Shown: piece by piece, positions 1-8,867 of the stretch
Layout of the letters: every line of letters starts with the position of its first letter
Position numbering within the stretch: the first letter of the stretch is position 1
Notes under the pieces: model-generated
The model's input: only the letters and a program-made list of their open reading frames with translations
Database searches by the model: none
What the model was told of the DNA's origin: nothing
DNA from: Actinomyces respiraculi
GTDB taxonomy: Bacteria > Actinomycetota > Actinomycetes > Actinomycetales > Actinomycetaceae
Length of the DNA stretch: 64,000 nt
NCBI RefSeq assembly: GCF_014595995.2
Contig: NZ_CP063989.1
Span: forward strand, 1,116,001-1,180,000
Direction of reading: 5' to 3'
Program-made: the position numbers and the translations under genes

Positions 1-3000
1 TGACCGCCACCCCCGAGGAGCGCCGCGGCTTCATCGAGGAGGCCGCCGGCGTCCTCAAGCACCGGCGCCGCAAGGAGCGCGCCCTGCGCAAGCTCGACTC
101 CATGGCCGCGGACCTCACACGTCTGACCGACCTCACCACCGAGCTGCGTCGCCAGCTCGGGCCCCTGGCCCGCCAGGCCGCCGTCGCCCGCCGGGCGCGC
201 TCCATCCAGGCCGAGGTCCGTGACGCCACCGCCCGCCTGCTGGCCGACGACGTCGTCCAGACCCAGTCCCTGCTCGAGGCCGGCCAGGAGGACCAGGCCC
301 TGCTCAAGCGCCGCCGCGAGACCGCCGAGGAGGGCGAGCGCGTCGCCCGCGCCCAGCTGGCCGAGCTCGCCGCGGCCGAGGCCACCAGCGGCCAACGCCT
401 GGCCCGTGCCACCGGCGTGTGGGAGGAGCTGACCGGCACCGCCCAGTCCTTCTCCGCGCTGGCCGACGTCGCCGCCGAGCGCGTGCGTGGCCTGGCCGGC
501 ATGCCCCGCCCCTCCCAGGGCACCGACCCCGAGGAGCTCGAGCGCCGCGCCGAGGCGGCGGCCGCCGAGGAGGACGCGCTGGCCGACGCCATCGAAGCCG
601 CCCGCAGTGCCCTGGCTGACGCCACCCGCGCCCGCGCCGACGCCGAGGCCGACGAGACCCTGCATGAGCGCGCCGTCACCAGCCTCGCCCAGCAGCAGGC
701 CGAGCGGCGCGAGCAGCTCGCCCGGGCAGGCGGGCGCGTCGCCTCCGCCCGCTCGCGCCACGAGGCGGCGCTCGCCGCCCTCGAGCAGGCGCGCACCGCC
801 CTTGTCGCCGCCCAGGAGCGGGCCGGTGCCGCCCGCCTCGCGCTCGTCGAGCACACGGGCGAGGCCATCGAGACCGGGCAGGAGGACGTCGAGCCGTCCA
901 CGAGTGCCCCGTCACCCGCCGTCGGGACGGCAACGGGAGAGCCGACGGCGCAGGAGAGTGCCGCCCGGGCACACGAGGCCGCCACCGCTGATCTCGCGCG
1001 CGCCCGCGAGGCCGTCTCCGCCGCCACCGACGCCCGCCGTGAGGCGGCCGCCGAGGTCGCCTCGTGGACCTCACGCCGTGACGCCCTTGCCCTGTCGCTG
1101 CAGACCCAGGACGGCACGGCCGAGCTCGCCGCCTCCGGCCTCGACGGCGTTCTCGGCCCGCTGGCCGAGGAACTCGGCGTCGAGCGCGGGTGGGAGAACG
1201 CCGTGGCCGCCCTCATGGGCGACAGCGCTGGGGCCGCGCTCGTCACCGACGACGCCGCCGCCCTGCGTGCCCTCAGACACGTGCACGAGGCCGACTCCGG
1301 CTCCCTCAGGCTCGCGGTCCAGGAGGTTGCCGCCGTGCCCGGGGCGGTCGATGCTGCCGGGGCTGCCCGCGAGTCCGACGACGCGCACGACGCCGGGGCA
1401 CGCCGCGCCCTCGACCTGGTGCGCGCCCGGAGCCTCGACCTTGACGCCCTGCTCACCACCCTCCTGGCCGATGCCTGGGTGGCCGAGGACCTTGAGGCCG
1501 CCGCCGCCCTGCGCGAGCGCCGCCCGGACGCCGTCGTCGCCACACGCGACGGGGCTGTTCTCGCACCCGGGCGGGCCTCCTCAGCCGGGCGCGGTAGCGC
1601 CAGCGTGCTCGAGCTCGTCGCCGCCCACGAGGAGGCGGCCCACCGGGCCGAGGCCGCCGCCAAGGCGGAGGCCGCCGCGGGCCAGGCGCTGACGCGGGCC
1701 CGGACGGAAGAGGACCTGGCCCGGCACCGCGTGAGTGAGGCCCTGACGGCGCTGCGCACCGCCGACGCGGCAGCGGCCCGCGTCGCCGAGGAGACCGCGC
1801 GCCTGACCTCGGCCGTGCGCGCCGCCGACGACGAGGCCGGTCGCGCCCAGCGCGTCCTTGAGCGGGCTGAGACCGAGGCCTCCCAGCGTACGACGGAGCT
1901 CACCTCCGCCACCGCGGCCCTGGCCGAGATCGAGGCGGCGCCCGCCGGGGAGGGCGAGAGCGACACCGAGGACCTTCAGACCCGCCTCGAGACCGCCAGG
2001 CGCGAGCGCGAGGCCGCCCTCGCCACCGCCCGCACCGCTCGCGCCACCGAGACCGAGGCCCGCCTGGCCCTGCGCACCGCCGAGGAGCGTGAACGCTCCG
2101 GACGCGGACGTGCGGACTCCCTGCGCTCGGCCGCCCGGCGCGAGCGCGAGGCACGTGCCGCCGCCGAGCGGGCAGAGGCCCGCCGGGCCGCCCAGCTCGC
2201 CGCCGCCACCCATGTGCGCGACCACGCCCGCCTGGCTGCCGACGCCTGCCGCCAGTGGGTCGCCGAGGCCCAGGCAGTGCGCGCGGCCCTCGAGCAGGAG
2301 CGCGCCGAGTCCCTGGCGGCCACGACGCGCGTCCGTGAGGAGATCGACCGCGTCACCACCGAGCTGTCCCAACTGACCGACGCGGCCCACCGCGACGAGG
2401 TGGCCAGGGCCGAGCAGCGCATGCGCCTGCAGGCGCTCGCGGACCGGGCCATGAGCGAGCTCGGTCTCGAGCTGGAGTCCCTCGTCGAGGAGTACGGGCC
2501 CCACATGCCCGTGCCCGACCTGAGCGAGGACAGTGAGGACAGTGAGGACAGTGAGGACGGCAAGGACCCTGAGAACGCTGAGGAACGCGAGGAGCGCCGG
2601 CCCGGGCGCCCCTACGTGCGCGCCGAGCAGGAGAAGCGCCTGGCCCGCGCCAACCGCGACCTCGCCCGCCTGGGACGCGTCAACCCCCTCGCCCTTGAGG
2701 AGCACGCCGCCCTGGAGCAGCGCCACCAGTTCCTCGCCGAGCAGCTCGCGGACCTCAGGCGCTCGCGGGCGGACCTGCTGAGCATCATTGAGGAGATCGA
2801 CGCCCGCGTCCTGGAGGTCTTCACCAGCGCCTGGCAGGACACCGCCCGCGAGTTCGCCCTCGTCTTCGACCGGCTCTTCCCCGGCGGCGAGGGACGGCTC
2901 GTGCTCACCGACCCCGAGGACATGCTCACCACCGGCATCGAGATCGAGGCACGCCCGGCAGGCAAGAAGGTCAAGCGCCTGTCCCTGCTCTCCGGCGGCG

Positions 3001-3272
3001 AGCGCTCACTCGCGGCGGTGGCCCTGCTCATCGCGATCTTCCGGGCACGCCCCTCGCCCTTCTACGTCATGGACGAGGTCGAGGCCGCCCTGGACGACAC
3101 GAACCTGGGACGCCTGCTGGAGATCTTCTCCGAGCTGCGCGAGACGAGCCAGCTCATTGTCATCACGCACCAGAAGCGCACGATGGAGGTGGCGGACGCC
3201 CTGTACGGCATCACGATGCGCGACGGCGTCACACAGGCGGTGAGCCAGCGCCTGGCCCGGCCGGAGTCGTGA
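1..3272 (+). CDS. smc: Chromosome segregation ATPase SMC (5' end outside window)
   Basis: SMC is the ATPase of bacterial condensin; with ScpA/ScpB it organises and segregates the chromosome. The frame is open from base 3, so the gene starts upstream and the N-terminal Walker A is not in view. The first visible residues include FIEEAAGVLKHRRRKE, the usual SMC segment before the first coiled coil. Long Ala/Glu/Arg coiled coils flank a globular hinge (about bases 1135-1560). The C-terminal head has the signature LLSGGERSLAAVALL and Walker B FYVMDEVEAALDD, then the H-loop region VITHQK. About 1089 residues are visible. A short Asp-Ser-Glu repeat from 9-bp units (2526-2558) lies in the second coil. 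ftsY follows after 33 bp. Confidence 0.97.
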   Translation, partial: TATPEERRGFIEEAAGVLKHRRRKERALRKLDSMAADLTRLTDLTTELRRQLGPLARQAAVARRARSIQAEVRDATARLLADDVVQTQSLLEAGQEDQALLKRRRETAEEGERVARAQLAELAAAEATSGQRLARATGVWEELTGTAQSFSALADVAAERVRGLAGMPRPSQGTDPEELERRAEAAAAEEDALADAIEAARSALADATRARADAEADETLHERAVTSLAQQQAERREQLARAGGRVASARSRHEAALAALEQARTALVAAQERAGAARLALVEHTGEAIETGQEDVEPSTSAPSPAVGTATGEPTAQESAARAHEAATADLARAREAVSAATDARREAAAEVASWTSRRDALALSLQTQDGTAELAASGLDGVLGPLAEELGVERGWENAVAALMGDSAGAALVTDDAAALRALRHVHEADSGSLRLAVQEVAAVPGAVDAAGAARESDDAHDAGARRALDLVRARSLDLDALLTTLLADAWVAEDLEAAAALRERRPDAVVATRDGAVLAPGRASSAGRGSASVLELVAAHEEAAHRAEAAAKAEAAAGQALTRARTEEDLARHRVSEALTALRTADAAAARVAEETARLTSAVRAADDEAGRAQRVLERAETEASQRTTELTSATAALAEIEAAPAGEGESDTEDLQTRLETARREREAALATARTARATETEARLALRTAEERERSGRGRADSLRSAARREREARAAAERAEARRAAQLAAATHVRDHARLAADACRQWVAEAQAVRAALEQERAESLAATTRVREEIDRVTTELSQLTDAAHRDEVARAEQRMRLQALADRAMSELGLELESLVEEYGPHMPVPDLSEDSEDSEDSEDGKDPENAEEREERRPGRPYVRAEQEKRLARANRDLARLGRVNPLALEEHAALEQRHQFLAEQLADLRRSRADLLSIIEEIDARVLEVFTSAWQDTAREFALVFDRLFPGGEGRLVLTDPEDMLTTGIEIEARPAGKKVKRLSLLSGGERSLAAVALLIAIFRARPSPFYVMDEVEAALDDTNLGRLLEIFSELRETSQLIVITHQKRTMEVADALYGITMRDGVTQAVSQRLARPES

Positions 3273-3305
3273 CGCGCAGGTTCCCGCGTCGGGCATGATG
3301 AGACC

Positions 3306-4451
3306 ATGGAGTCCTTCACCTACATCGTTCTTGCCGTCCTGGCGGTCCTCGCGCTCATCGGCACCGGCGCCGTCGTGCTTGTGCGCCGCCGTCGCCCCGA
3401 GCTGCCCCCGGTGCCCGAGCGCGAGCAGATCACGGCCGCCGACGAGAGCCCCGAGAGCCCCGCGACTCCCGCGTCCCCCGAGCCCGCCCCCCACGAGATC
3501 CCCGAGTCCATTCCCGGGCGCATGCAGCGCCTGCGCGCCCGCCTGGCCGGCTCCGGCGGCTTCGGCCGGGCCGTGCTCTCGGTCCTGTCCCGCGGGGACC
3601 TCACCGAGGCCGACTGGGAGGAGATCGAGGACACCCTGCTGACCTCCGACCTCGGCCTGGAGGTCACCACCTCCCTCATGGAGGAGCTGCGCACCCAGGC
3701 GAAGGTCCTGGGCACCAGCGACCCCGAGGCGATCCGCGCCGTGCTGCGCGCCGAGCTCCTGCGCCTGGTCGACCCCACGATGGACCGCTCCCTCAACCTC
3801 ACCAGGCCGGCCCCCACCGAGGGCTTCACCGGCGAGGGTGCCCCCGCGGCCGCCGTGCTCATGGTCGGGGTCAACGGCACTGGTAAGACCACCACCTGCG
3901 GCAAGCTCGCCCGCGTGCTCCTCGCCCAGGAGCACAGCGTCGTCATGGGCGCGGCGGACACCTTCCGTGCCGCCGCCGCCGAGCAGCTGACCACGTGGGG
4001 TGAGCGCGTGGGGGTCGCCGTCGTGCGCTCCGAGAAGGAAGGGGCGGACCCGGCCTCCGTCGCCTTCGACGCCGCCCAGGAGGCCGCCGCCCAGGGCGTG
4101 GACGTCGTCCTGGTCGACACCGCCGGGCGCCTGCAGAACAAGGCCGGCCTTATGGACGAGCTCGGCAAGATCAAGCGCGTGATGGAGAAGATCGCCCCGG
4201 TGGGGGAGATCCTGCTCGTCCTGGACGCCACCACCGGCCAGAACGGCATGCGCCAGGCCCAGGTCTTCTCCGAGGCCGTGGGTGTCACGGGCATCGTCCT
4301 GACCAAGATGGACGGTACCGCCAAGGGCGGCATCGTCGTCTCCGTCCAGCGCGAGCTGGGCGTGCCGGTCAAGTTCGTTGGCCTGGGGGAGGGCGCGGAC
4401 GACCTCGCCCCCTTCGACCCCGAGGGTTTCGTCGACGCGTTGCTCGCCTGA
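3306..4451 (+). CDS. ftsY: Signal recognition particle receptor FtsY
   Basis: FtsY is the membrane receptor that docks ribosome-bound SRP and, by reciprocal GTP hydrolysis with Ffh, hands nascent membrane proteins to the translocon. The 381-residue protein starts with one hydrophobic helix (about residues 4-24), as in many actinobacterial FtsY proteins, then a Pro/Glu linker, a four-helix N domain and the G domain. G-domain motifs are GVNGTGKTT near residue 187, DTFRAAAAEQL, DTAGRLQNK and TKMDGTAKGG. It follows smc closely and ends before a hairpin that is duplicated downstream. The start ATG fits the membrane helix being at the very N terminus. Confidence 0.97.
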   Translation: MESFTYIVLAVLAVLALIGTGAVVLVRRRRPELPPVPEREQITAADESPESPATPASPEPAPHEIPESIPGRMQRLRARLAGSGGFGRAVLSVLSRGDLTEADWEEIEDTLLTSDLGLEVTTSLMEELRTQAKVLGTSDPEAIRAVLRAELLRLVDPTMDRSLNLTRPAPTEGFTGEGAPAAAVLMVGVNGTGKTTTCGKLARVLLAQEHSVVMGAADTFRAAAAEQLTTWGERVGVAVVRSEKEGADPASVAFDAAQEAAAQGVDVVLVDTAGRLQNKAGLMDELGKIKRVMEKIAPVGEILLVLDATTGQNGMRQAQVFSEAVGVTGIVLTKMDGTAKGGIVVSVQRELGVPVKFVGLGEGADDLAPFDPEGFVDALLA

Positions 4452-4499
4452 GCCCGCTCCTGTGCCCACGGCCGAGCCCGCCGCCTGAGCCCGGGCGGC

Positions 4500-4584
4500 A
4501 CCGTCCTCGGCCGGTCGCGCTGGGCGCGTGAGGGCCCGCACGCCCCGCCACCGGGGGAGCGCGGGCCCTGCCCGCTATCCTGGG
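4500..4584. repeat. Direct repeat, left copy, flanking a toxin-antitoxin-like pair
   Basis: This 85-bp segment after ftsY recurs at 5134-5219 with one substitution and one inserted C. Both copies contain the same hairpin and the sequence CCCGCTATCCTGGG. The two copies bracket genes 4648-4890 and 4887-5129, as if the small gene pair had been inserted with duplication of the ftsY-ffh spacer. Confidence 0.95.
4531..4569 (+). terminator. Hairpin after ftsY, probable terminator
   Basis: AGGGCCCGC (4531-4539) pairs perfectly with GCGGGCCCT (4561-4569). Inside the loop CCCCG and CGGGG can pair again. There is no T tract, which is common for actinobacterial terminators. The same hairpin recurs at 5165-5204. 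Confidence 0.6.
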
Positions 4585-4647
4585 AATCCTGTCAGTGGCC
4601 CCTCCTACCCTTGGTACCGGGAATCAGGGGAGGGCGGGGACAAGGCC

Positions 4648-4890
4648 ATGAAGGTTCTTCGCAGCGCGCTCAAGCACGGGTGCACGTCACAGGACGTCGT
4701 CACGGCTCTTGAGACCTCCGCGCGTCGGAGGCTCATCGGGGAGGACCCCGACCGATGGCTATACATCGGGTTTGACGGCATAGGTCGGGTACTGGAGATC
4801 GTCACGGTCGTGGGCGATGATGGACAGGAGGTCGTGATCCACGCCATGAGGGCACGACGGCAGTACCTACCGGGAGGGGGCCGGTCATGA
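4648..4890 (+). CDS. Small BrnT-like protein, putative toxin of a toxin-antitoxin pair
   Basis: This is an 80-residue protein starting MKVLRSALKHG. The layout resembles the BrnT ribonuclease-toxin fold: an early Lys-His-Gly, then RWLYIGFDGIGRVLEIV and a closing strand with IHAMRARRQYL, matching the family's RW..IG....GR.L.V and I.AR.A...E. pattern. Family identity is a similarity call by eye. The ATG was chosen because a purine-rich GGGCGGGGA lies upstream and the longer frame would begin inside the duplicated spacer hairpin. The stop overlaps the next start (ATGA). Base composition is visibly lower in GC than ftsY and ffh, suggesting acquisition. Confidence 0.55.
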   Translation: MKVLRSALKHGCTSQDVVTALETSARRRLIGEDPDRWLYIGFDGIGRVLEIVTVVGDDGQEVVIHAMRARRQYLPGGGRS

Positions 4891-5129
4891 AGCCTGAGAT
4901 CGTCGATATCGTGCCGGGTGTCAGTGAGGATGATCTTGCCGCCTTCCAGGTAGAGGCGGAGGAGGGGTATGACCTCGGGGCGATGCTGAGCGGGCCGAAT
5001 CCTCATCGGTTGCAGGTGGTTCCCGACGACCTCGTTGCGGAGGTGGAACGGGTGGCGCGAGCGCGAGGTGTTGCCCCGGAGGCTGTGATCAGGGCGGCGC
5101 TGACCGAGTATCTGGCGACGACCGCCTGA
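4887..5129 (+). CDS. Small protein with ribbon-helix-helix-like C terminus, putative antitoxin
   Basis: The 80-residue protein is translationally coupled to the preceding BrnT-like gene by an ATGA overlap. The N-terminal half is acidic. The last 35 residues (VAEVERVARARGVAPEAVIR then AALTEYL) have the helix-turn-helix spacing of ribbon-helix-helix DNA-binding antitoxins that repress their own operon. Order toxin first, antitoxin second, is usual for BrnTA. No DNA-binding test can be made from sequence, and the family is not certain. The pair sits between two copies of the ftsY-ffh spacer. Confidence 0.5.
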   Translation: MKPEIVDIVPGVSEDDLAAFQVEAEEGYDLGAMLSGPNPHRLQVVPDDLVAEVERVARARGVAPEAVIRAALTEYLATTA

Positions 5130-5133
5130 CCCG

Positions 5134-5219
5134 ACCGTCGTCGGCCGGTCGCGCTGGGCGCGTGAGGGCCCGCACGCCCCGCCACCCGGGGGAGCGCGGG
5201 CCCTGCCCGCTATCCTGGG
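5134..5219. repeat. Direct repeat, right copy, flanking the toxin-antitoxin-like pair
   Basis: Second copy of the 85-bp segment at 4500-4584 (one mismatch, one extra C). It restores the original spacer ahead of ffh. Confidence 0.95.
5165..5204 (+). terminator. Second copy of the ftsY hairpin, after the antitoxin-like gene
   Basis: AGGGCCCGC (5165-5173) pairs with GCGGGCCCT (5196-5204), identical to the stem after ftsY. It would end transcripts of the small gene pair before ffh. Confidence 0.55.
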
Positions 5220-5301
5220 TGGCAGTTGCGCCCAGGCCAGGCCCGGGTGCTGTCCCAGACCTACACTCACCGGCGCTGTGGCGCCGAGGGAAGGACCTCG
5301 C

Positions 5302-6945
5302 GTGTTCGGCAACCTCTCCGACCGGCTTACCGCCTCGTTCCAGTCGCTGCGCGGCAAGGGACGCCTGACCGACGCCGACATCGACACCACTGTCTCCGAG
5401 ATTCGCCGTGCGCTGCTCGAGGCCGATGTCGCCCTGCCCGTCGTACGCTCCTTCACCTCCGCCGTGCGCGACAAGGCCAAGGAGGCGGTGCGCTCCCAGG
5501 TCCTCAACCCCACCCAGCAGGTCGTCAAGATCGTCAACGACGAGCTCGTTGAGATCCTCGGTGGCACCACCCGCGAGATCAACTGGGCGGACCGGGGCCC
5601 CACCGTCATCATGCTCGCCGGTCTCCAGGGTGCCGGTAAGACGACCCTGGCCGGCAAGCTCGGCACGTGGCTCACGGGCGAGGGCAAACGCGTCCTGCTC
5701 GTCGCCAGCGACCTCCAGCGCCCCAACGCCGTCACCCAGCTGAGCGTCGTCGCCGAGCGCGCCGGGGTGGACGTGTGGGCGCCCGAGCCCGGCAACGGCG
5801 TCGGGGACCCGGTGCGCGTCGCCCGTTCCGGTGTGGAGCAGGCGCGCACCCACGGCTACGACGTCGTCGTCATTGACACCGCCGGACGCCTGGGCGTCGA
5901 CGCCGAGATGATGGACCAGGCGGTGCGCATCCGCGATGCCGTCCAGCCGCACGAGATCCTCTTCGTCCTGGACGCGATGGTCGGTCAGGACGCGGTCAAC
6001 ACCTCCGTCGCCTTCCGTGACGGCGTCGGCTTCACCGGCGTCGTCCTGTCCAAGCTCGACGGCGACGCCCGAGGCGGTGCGGCGCTGAGCGTGCGCGGCG
6101 TCACCGGCGCCCCCGTGCTCTTCTCCTCCACGGGTGAGGGGCTGGACGACTTCGAGCGCTTCCACGCCGACCGCATGGCCAGCCGCATCCTCGACATGGG
6201 TGACCTGCTCACCCTCATCGAGCAGGCCCAGCGCGCCTTCGATGAGAAGGAGGCTGAGGAGGCCGCCACCAAGATGGCCTCGGGCACCTTCACGCTCGAG
6301 GACTTCCTGTCCCAGCTGCGCCAGGTGCGCAAGATGGGCTCGATGAAGAAGCTCCTGGGCATGATCCCCGGCATGGGGCAGATGCGCGAGGCGCTGGAGA
6401 GCTTCGATGAGCGCGAGGTGGACCGCGTCGAGGCGATCGTGTGCTCGATGACTCCCGCCGAGCGCCGGGACCTGTCGATCCTCAACGGCTCTCGCCGCGC
6501 CCGTATCGCCAAGGGGTCGGGCACCTCCGTCCAGGCGGTCAACGAGCTGGTCTCCCGCTTCGAGGCGGCCAAGAAGATGATGGAGGCCATGGCCTCCGGT
6601 GGGCTTGGCGAGAACGGCATGATGGCCGGCATGGGCTCCCTGCCGAGCATGGGCAAGCGCTCCAAGGCGCGTCAGGCCCCCAAGGCCAAGCGGGGCAAGG
6701 GCGGCAAGAAGGGCAGGTCCGGCAACCCGGCCAAGGCCGCCCGCCAGGCCCGCGAGGCCGCCGCCCGCGCCCAGCAGGAGCCTGAGGCTCCCGCGGCGCC
6801 TGCGGCCGGCGCGGCTTTCGGGCTCGGTGGTGCGGCCCCGGCCCCCGGCGGCTACGGCATCATGCCCGGCCAGCAGGGCGCCGACGAGGTCGCCGACGCC
6901 ATGAGCGCCTTGCCGGAGGACCTGCGCCGCACCCTTGGCCTGTGA
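5302..6945 (+). CDS. ffh: Signal recognition particle GTPase Ffh
   Basis: Ffh binds 4.5S RNA and signal sequences and partners with FtsY. The GTG at 5302 (MFGNLSDRLTASF) is preferred because AGGGAAGGA lies just upstream; the longer in-frame start would include that site. The 547-residue protein has the N domain, the G domain with GLQGAGKTT near residue 106 and DTAGRLGVDAEMM, and a methionine-rich M domain (SMKKLLGMIPGMGQ). It then carries an unusual tail of roughly 90 residues rich in Lys, Gly, Ala and Pro, longer than in E. coli Ffh. It converges on the response regulator gene 21 bp away. Confidence 0.97.
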   Translation: MFGNLSDRLTASFQSLRGKGRLTDADIDTTVSEIRRALLEADVALPVVRSFTSAVRDKAKEAVRSQVLNPTQQVVKIVNDELVEILGGTTREINWADRGPTVIMLAGLQGAGKTTLAGKLGTWLTGEGKRVLLVASDLQRPNAVTQLSVVAERAGVDVWAPEPGNGVGDPVRVARSGVEQARTHGYDVVVIDTAGRLGVDAEMMDQAVRIRDAVQPHEILFVLDAMVGQDAVNTSVAFRDGVGFTGVVLSKLDGDARGGAALSVRGVTGAPVLFSSTGEGLDDFERFHADRMASRILDMGDLLTLIEQAQRAFDEKEAEEAATKMASGTFTLEDFLSQLRQVRKMGSMKKLLGMIPGMGQMREALESFDEREVDRVEAIVCSMTPAERRDLSILNGSRRARIAKGSGTSVQAVNELVSRFEAAKKMMEAMASGGLGENGMMAGMGSLPSMGKRSKARQAPKAKRGKGGKKGRSGNPAKAARQAREAAARAQQEPEAPAAPAAGAAFGLGGAAPAPGGYGIMPGQQGADEVADAMSALPEDLRRTLGL

Positions 6946-6966
6946 GGTCGGGCGCCTCCGGCCGGG

Positions 6967-7620
6967 CTACAGCCAGCCGTTGGCCTCCGCCGTGCGAGCC
7001 GCCTCGGTGCGGTTGCGGGCGCGCGTCTTGCTGATGGCGTCAGACAGGTAGTTGCGCACCGTGCCCTCACCCAGGTGCAGCACGCCCGCGATCTCGTGGA
7101 CGTCAGCGCCGTCGGCCGCCGCCCGCAGGACGTCGCGCTCGCGCGGTGTCAGAGGGTTCGGACCGAGGATCACGGACTCCTGGGCGAGGGTTGGGTCGAC
7201 GACGCGCCCACCGGCGTGCACGGTGCGGATTGCGGCCGCCAGCTCCCCGGGCGGCGTGTCCTTGACGATGAAGCCCGACGCTCCCGCCTCCAGCGCGCGT
7301 GAGAGGTAACCCGGCCGCCCGAAGGTGGTCACCACGAGGCTGTGGCAGGGCAGGCCCGAGGTGCTCAGCTGCGCGGCGGCGGCCAGGCCGTCCACCTGCG
7401 GCATGTCGATGTCCAGCAGCGCCACGTCCACGCGGTGCTGCCTGACCGCCTCGACCACGCCGGCGCCCGTGCCCAGCTGAGCGACGACGTCGATGTCCTC
7501 CTCCAGCCCCAGCAGCGTGGCCAGCGCGCCGCGCACCAGGGCCTGGTCATCGGCGAGCAGCACGCGGATCGGGGAGGTGGCCGTGTCAGTGCTCTTGGGA
7601 ATGCTTGTGGGAGTGCTCAT
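6967..7620 (-). CDS. LuxR/NarL-family response regulator
   Basis: The 217-residue regulator has a receiver domain beginning IRVLLADDQALVR, with the phospho-acceptor Asp in VALLDIDMPQVDG and Lys in FIVKDTPP. A C-terminal LuxR helix-turn-helix (LTPRERDVLRAAADGADVHE) follows. Its ATG overlaps the stop of the upstream histidine kinase (ATGA), so the two are coupled. The order ATPase, permease, DesK-type kinase, NarL-type regulator is the same as in the Bacillus subtilis yvfRSTU operon. It probably controls the adjacent exporter; the signal is unknown. Confidence 0.92.
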   Translation of the reverse strand: MSTPTSIPKSTDTATSPIRVLLADDQALVRGALATLLGLEEDIDVVAQLGTGAGVVEAVRQHRVDVALLDIDMPQVDGLAAAAQLSTSGLPCHSLVVTTFGRPGYLSRALEAGASGFIVKDTPPGELAAAIRTVHAGGRVVDPTLAQESVILGPNPLTPRERDVLRAAADGADVHEIAGVLHLGEGTVRNYLSDAISKTRARNRTEAARTAEANGWL

Positions 7621-8855
7621 GGGAGTCTGACCTCCAGGATGGTTCCGGGGTGGGAGGGGGCGGCGTCAGGCGCGGGGCTCGTGAGCGTCAGTGCGCCGCC
7701 CTCGGCCTCGATGCGCGAGCGCAGGCCGGTCAGGCCGTTGCCCGCCCGGGTGGGAGCGCCACCGGCGGCTGCGGGCGGCAGTCCGACGCCGTCGTCACTG
7801 ACTCTCAGCAGACCGCGTGCGATCTCGACCTCGACCCGGCTGGCCCGGGCGTGGCGCACGACGTTCGTCGTCGCCTCGCGCAGCGCCCAGGACAGCAGCG
7901 GGCGCTGTGGCTCGGGGACGGCCTCGGGCGAGCCGATGAGCGTCAGGGCGACCTCGGCGGCACCAAGAGCGGTGCGGGTGGCCTCCACCTGGCTGGGCAG
8001 GTCCGGTGCGCGCAGACGGGTGACGGTGGAGCGCACGTCCGCGAGGGAGGCGCGTGACAGGTCGATGATCTCGTCCAGCTCACGCGCGACCCGCTCAGGG
8101 TCCGCGTCGAGCAGACGGCGCGCGACCTCCGCCTTGAGGGTCAGGACAGTGAGTGAGTGGCCCAGCAGGTCGTGGATGTCACGGCTGATCTCGTCGCGGG
8201 TCTGGGCGGCCGCCCGTTCGCGGGCTGCGGCGGCGCGCTCCCGGGCAATGTCGGCCCGCCGCTCCTCGCTCTCCGCGGACAGGCGCGCCAGGGCGATCCC
8301 GCCGCTGGACAGGCACGTGCCCACCGCCGTCCACAGGTACGTCTGCTCTGGCTGCACGAGGCCGACGACGAGGAGCGTGGCCGCGCAGATGAGTGCCGTC
8401 GCGAGCAGACCGGTGCGCATGCGGGTGAGGAACAGGAAGTAGGAGCAGAAGTAGGGCACAAAGGAGACCCACCACCAGCCGACGGCGGGCAGAGCCACGA
8501 GGGTGCTCACGAGCATGGCGGCCAGTGGCCACCTGACCAGGCGCAGCTCCTCGGCCACCGTGGCGCCCTCCGGGATCGCGTGCCAGGTGCGGTCGTGGGC
8601 GAAGGTCAGGATGTAGACGGCGGCGAAGGCCAGGATGGAGCAGACACCGAGCGCCCGCACCTGCCACGGGTGGGGCTCATGCAGGACGAAGACGATGGGG
8701 AGGACCAGGAACGCGAGCCAGGTGTCGGCGCGCCAGTTGAAGAAGGGGGCCTGGGGGCGCCCGTCGGGCCCGGGCTCGACGGTCTGCCCGTCGGGCCCGG
8801 GCTCCACAGTCCGCCCGTGGGGCATCGTGGTACGGGGCGGTGCGGCCTCACTCAC
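7617..8855 (-). CDS. Membrane sensor histidine kinase, DesK/NarX type
   Basis: The 412-residue kinase has several N-terminal membrane helices (roughly residues 45-190), a short coiled linker rich in Arg/Ala, then a HisKA_3 dimerisation domain with the phospho-His in RDIHDLLGHSL. The ATPase domain has N-box EATTNVVRHA and G-box VSDDGVGLP. The GTG start gives a cytoplasmic tail with a 9-residue tandem repeat (TVEPGPDG-Q/R) from 27-bp DNA repeats. The stop overlaps the start of its response regulator; the upstream permease gene ends 12 bp before it. Confidence 0.93.
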   Translation of the reverse strand: MSEAAPPRTTMPHGRTVEPGPDGQTVEPGPDGRPQAPFFNWRADTWLAFLVLPIVFVLHEPHPWQVRALGVCSILAFAAVYILTFAHDRTWHAIPEGATVAEELRLVRWPLAAMLVSTLVALPAVGWWWVSFVPYFCSYFLFLTRMRTGLLATALICAATLLVVGLVQPEQTYLWTAVGTCLSSGGIALARLSAESEERRADIARERAAAARERAAAQTRDEISRDIHDLLGHSLTVLTLKAEVARRLLDADPERVARELDEIIDLSRASLADVRSTVTRLRAPDLPSQVEATRTALGAAEVALTLIGSPEAVPEPQRPLLSWALREATTNVVRHARASRVEVEIARGLLRVSDDGVGLPPAAAGGAPTRAGNGLTGLRSRIEAEGGALTLTSPAPDAAPSHPGTILEVRLP

Positions 8856-8867
8856 GTACTGCCCCGC

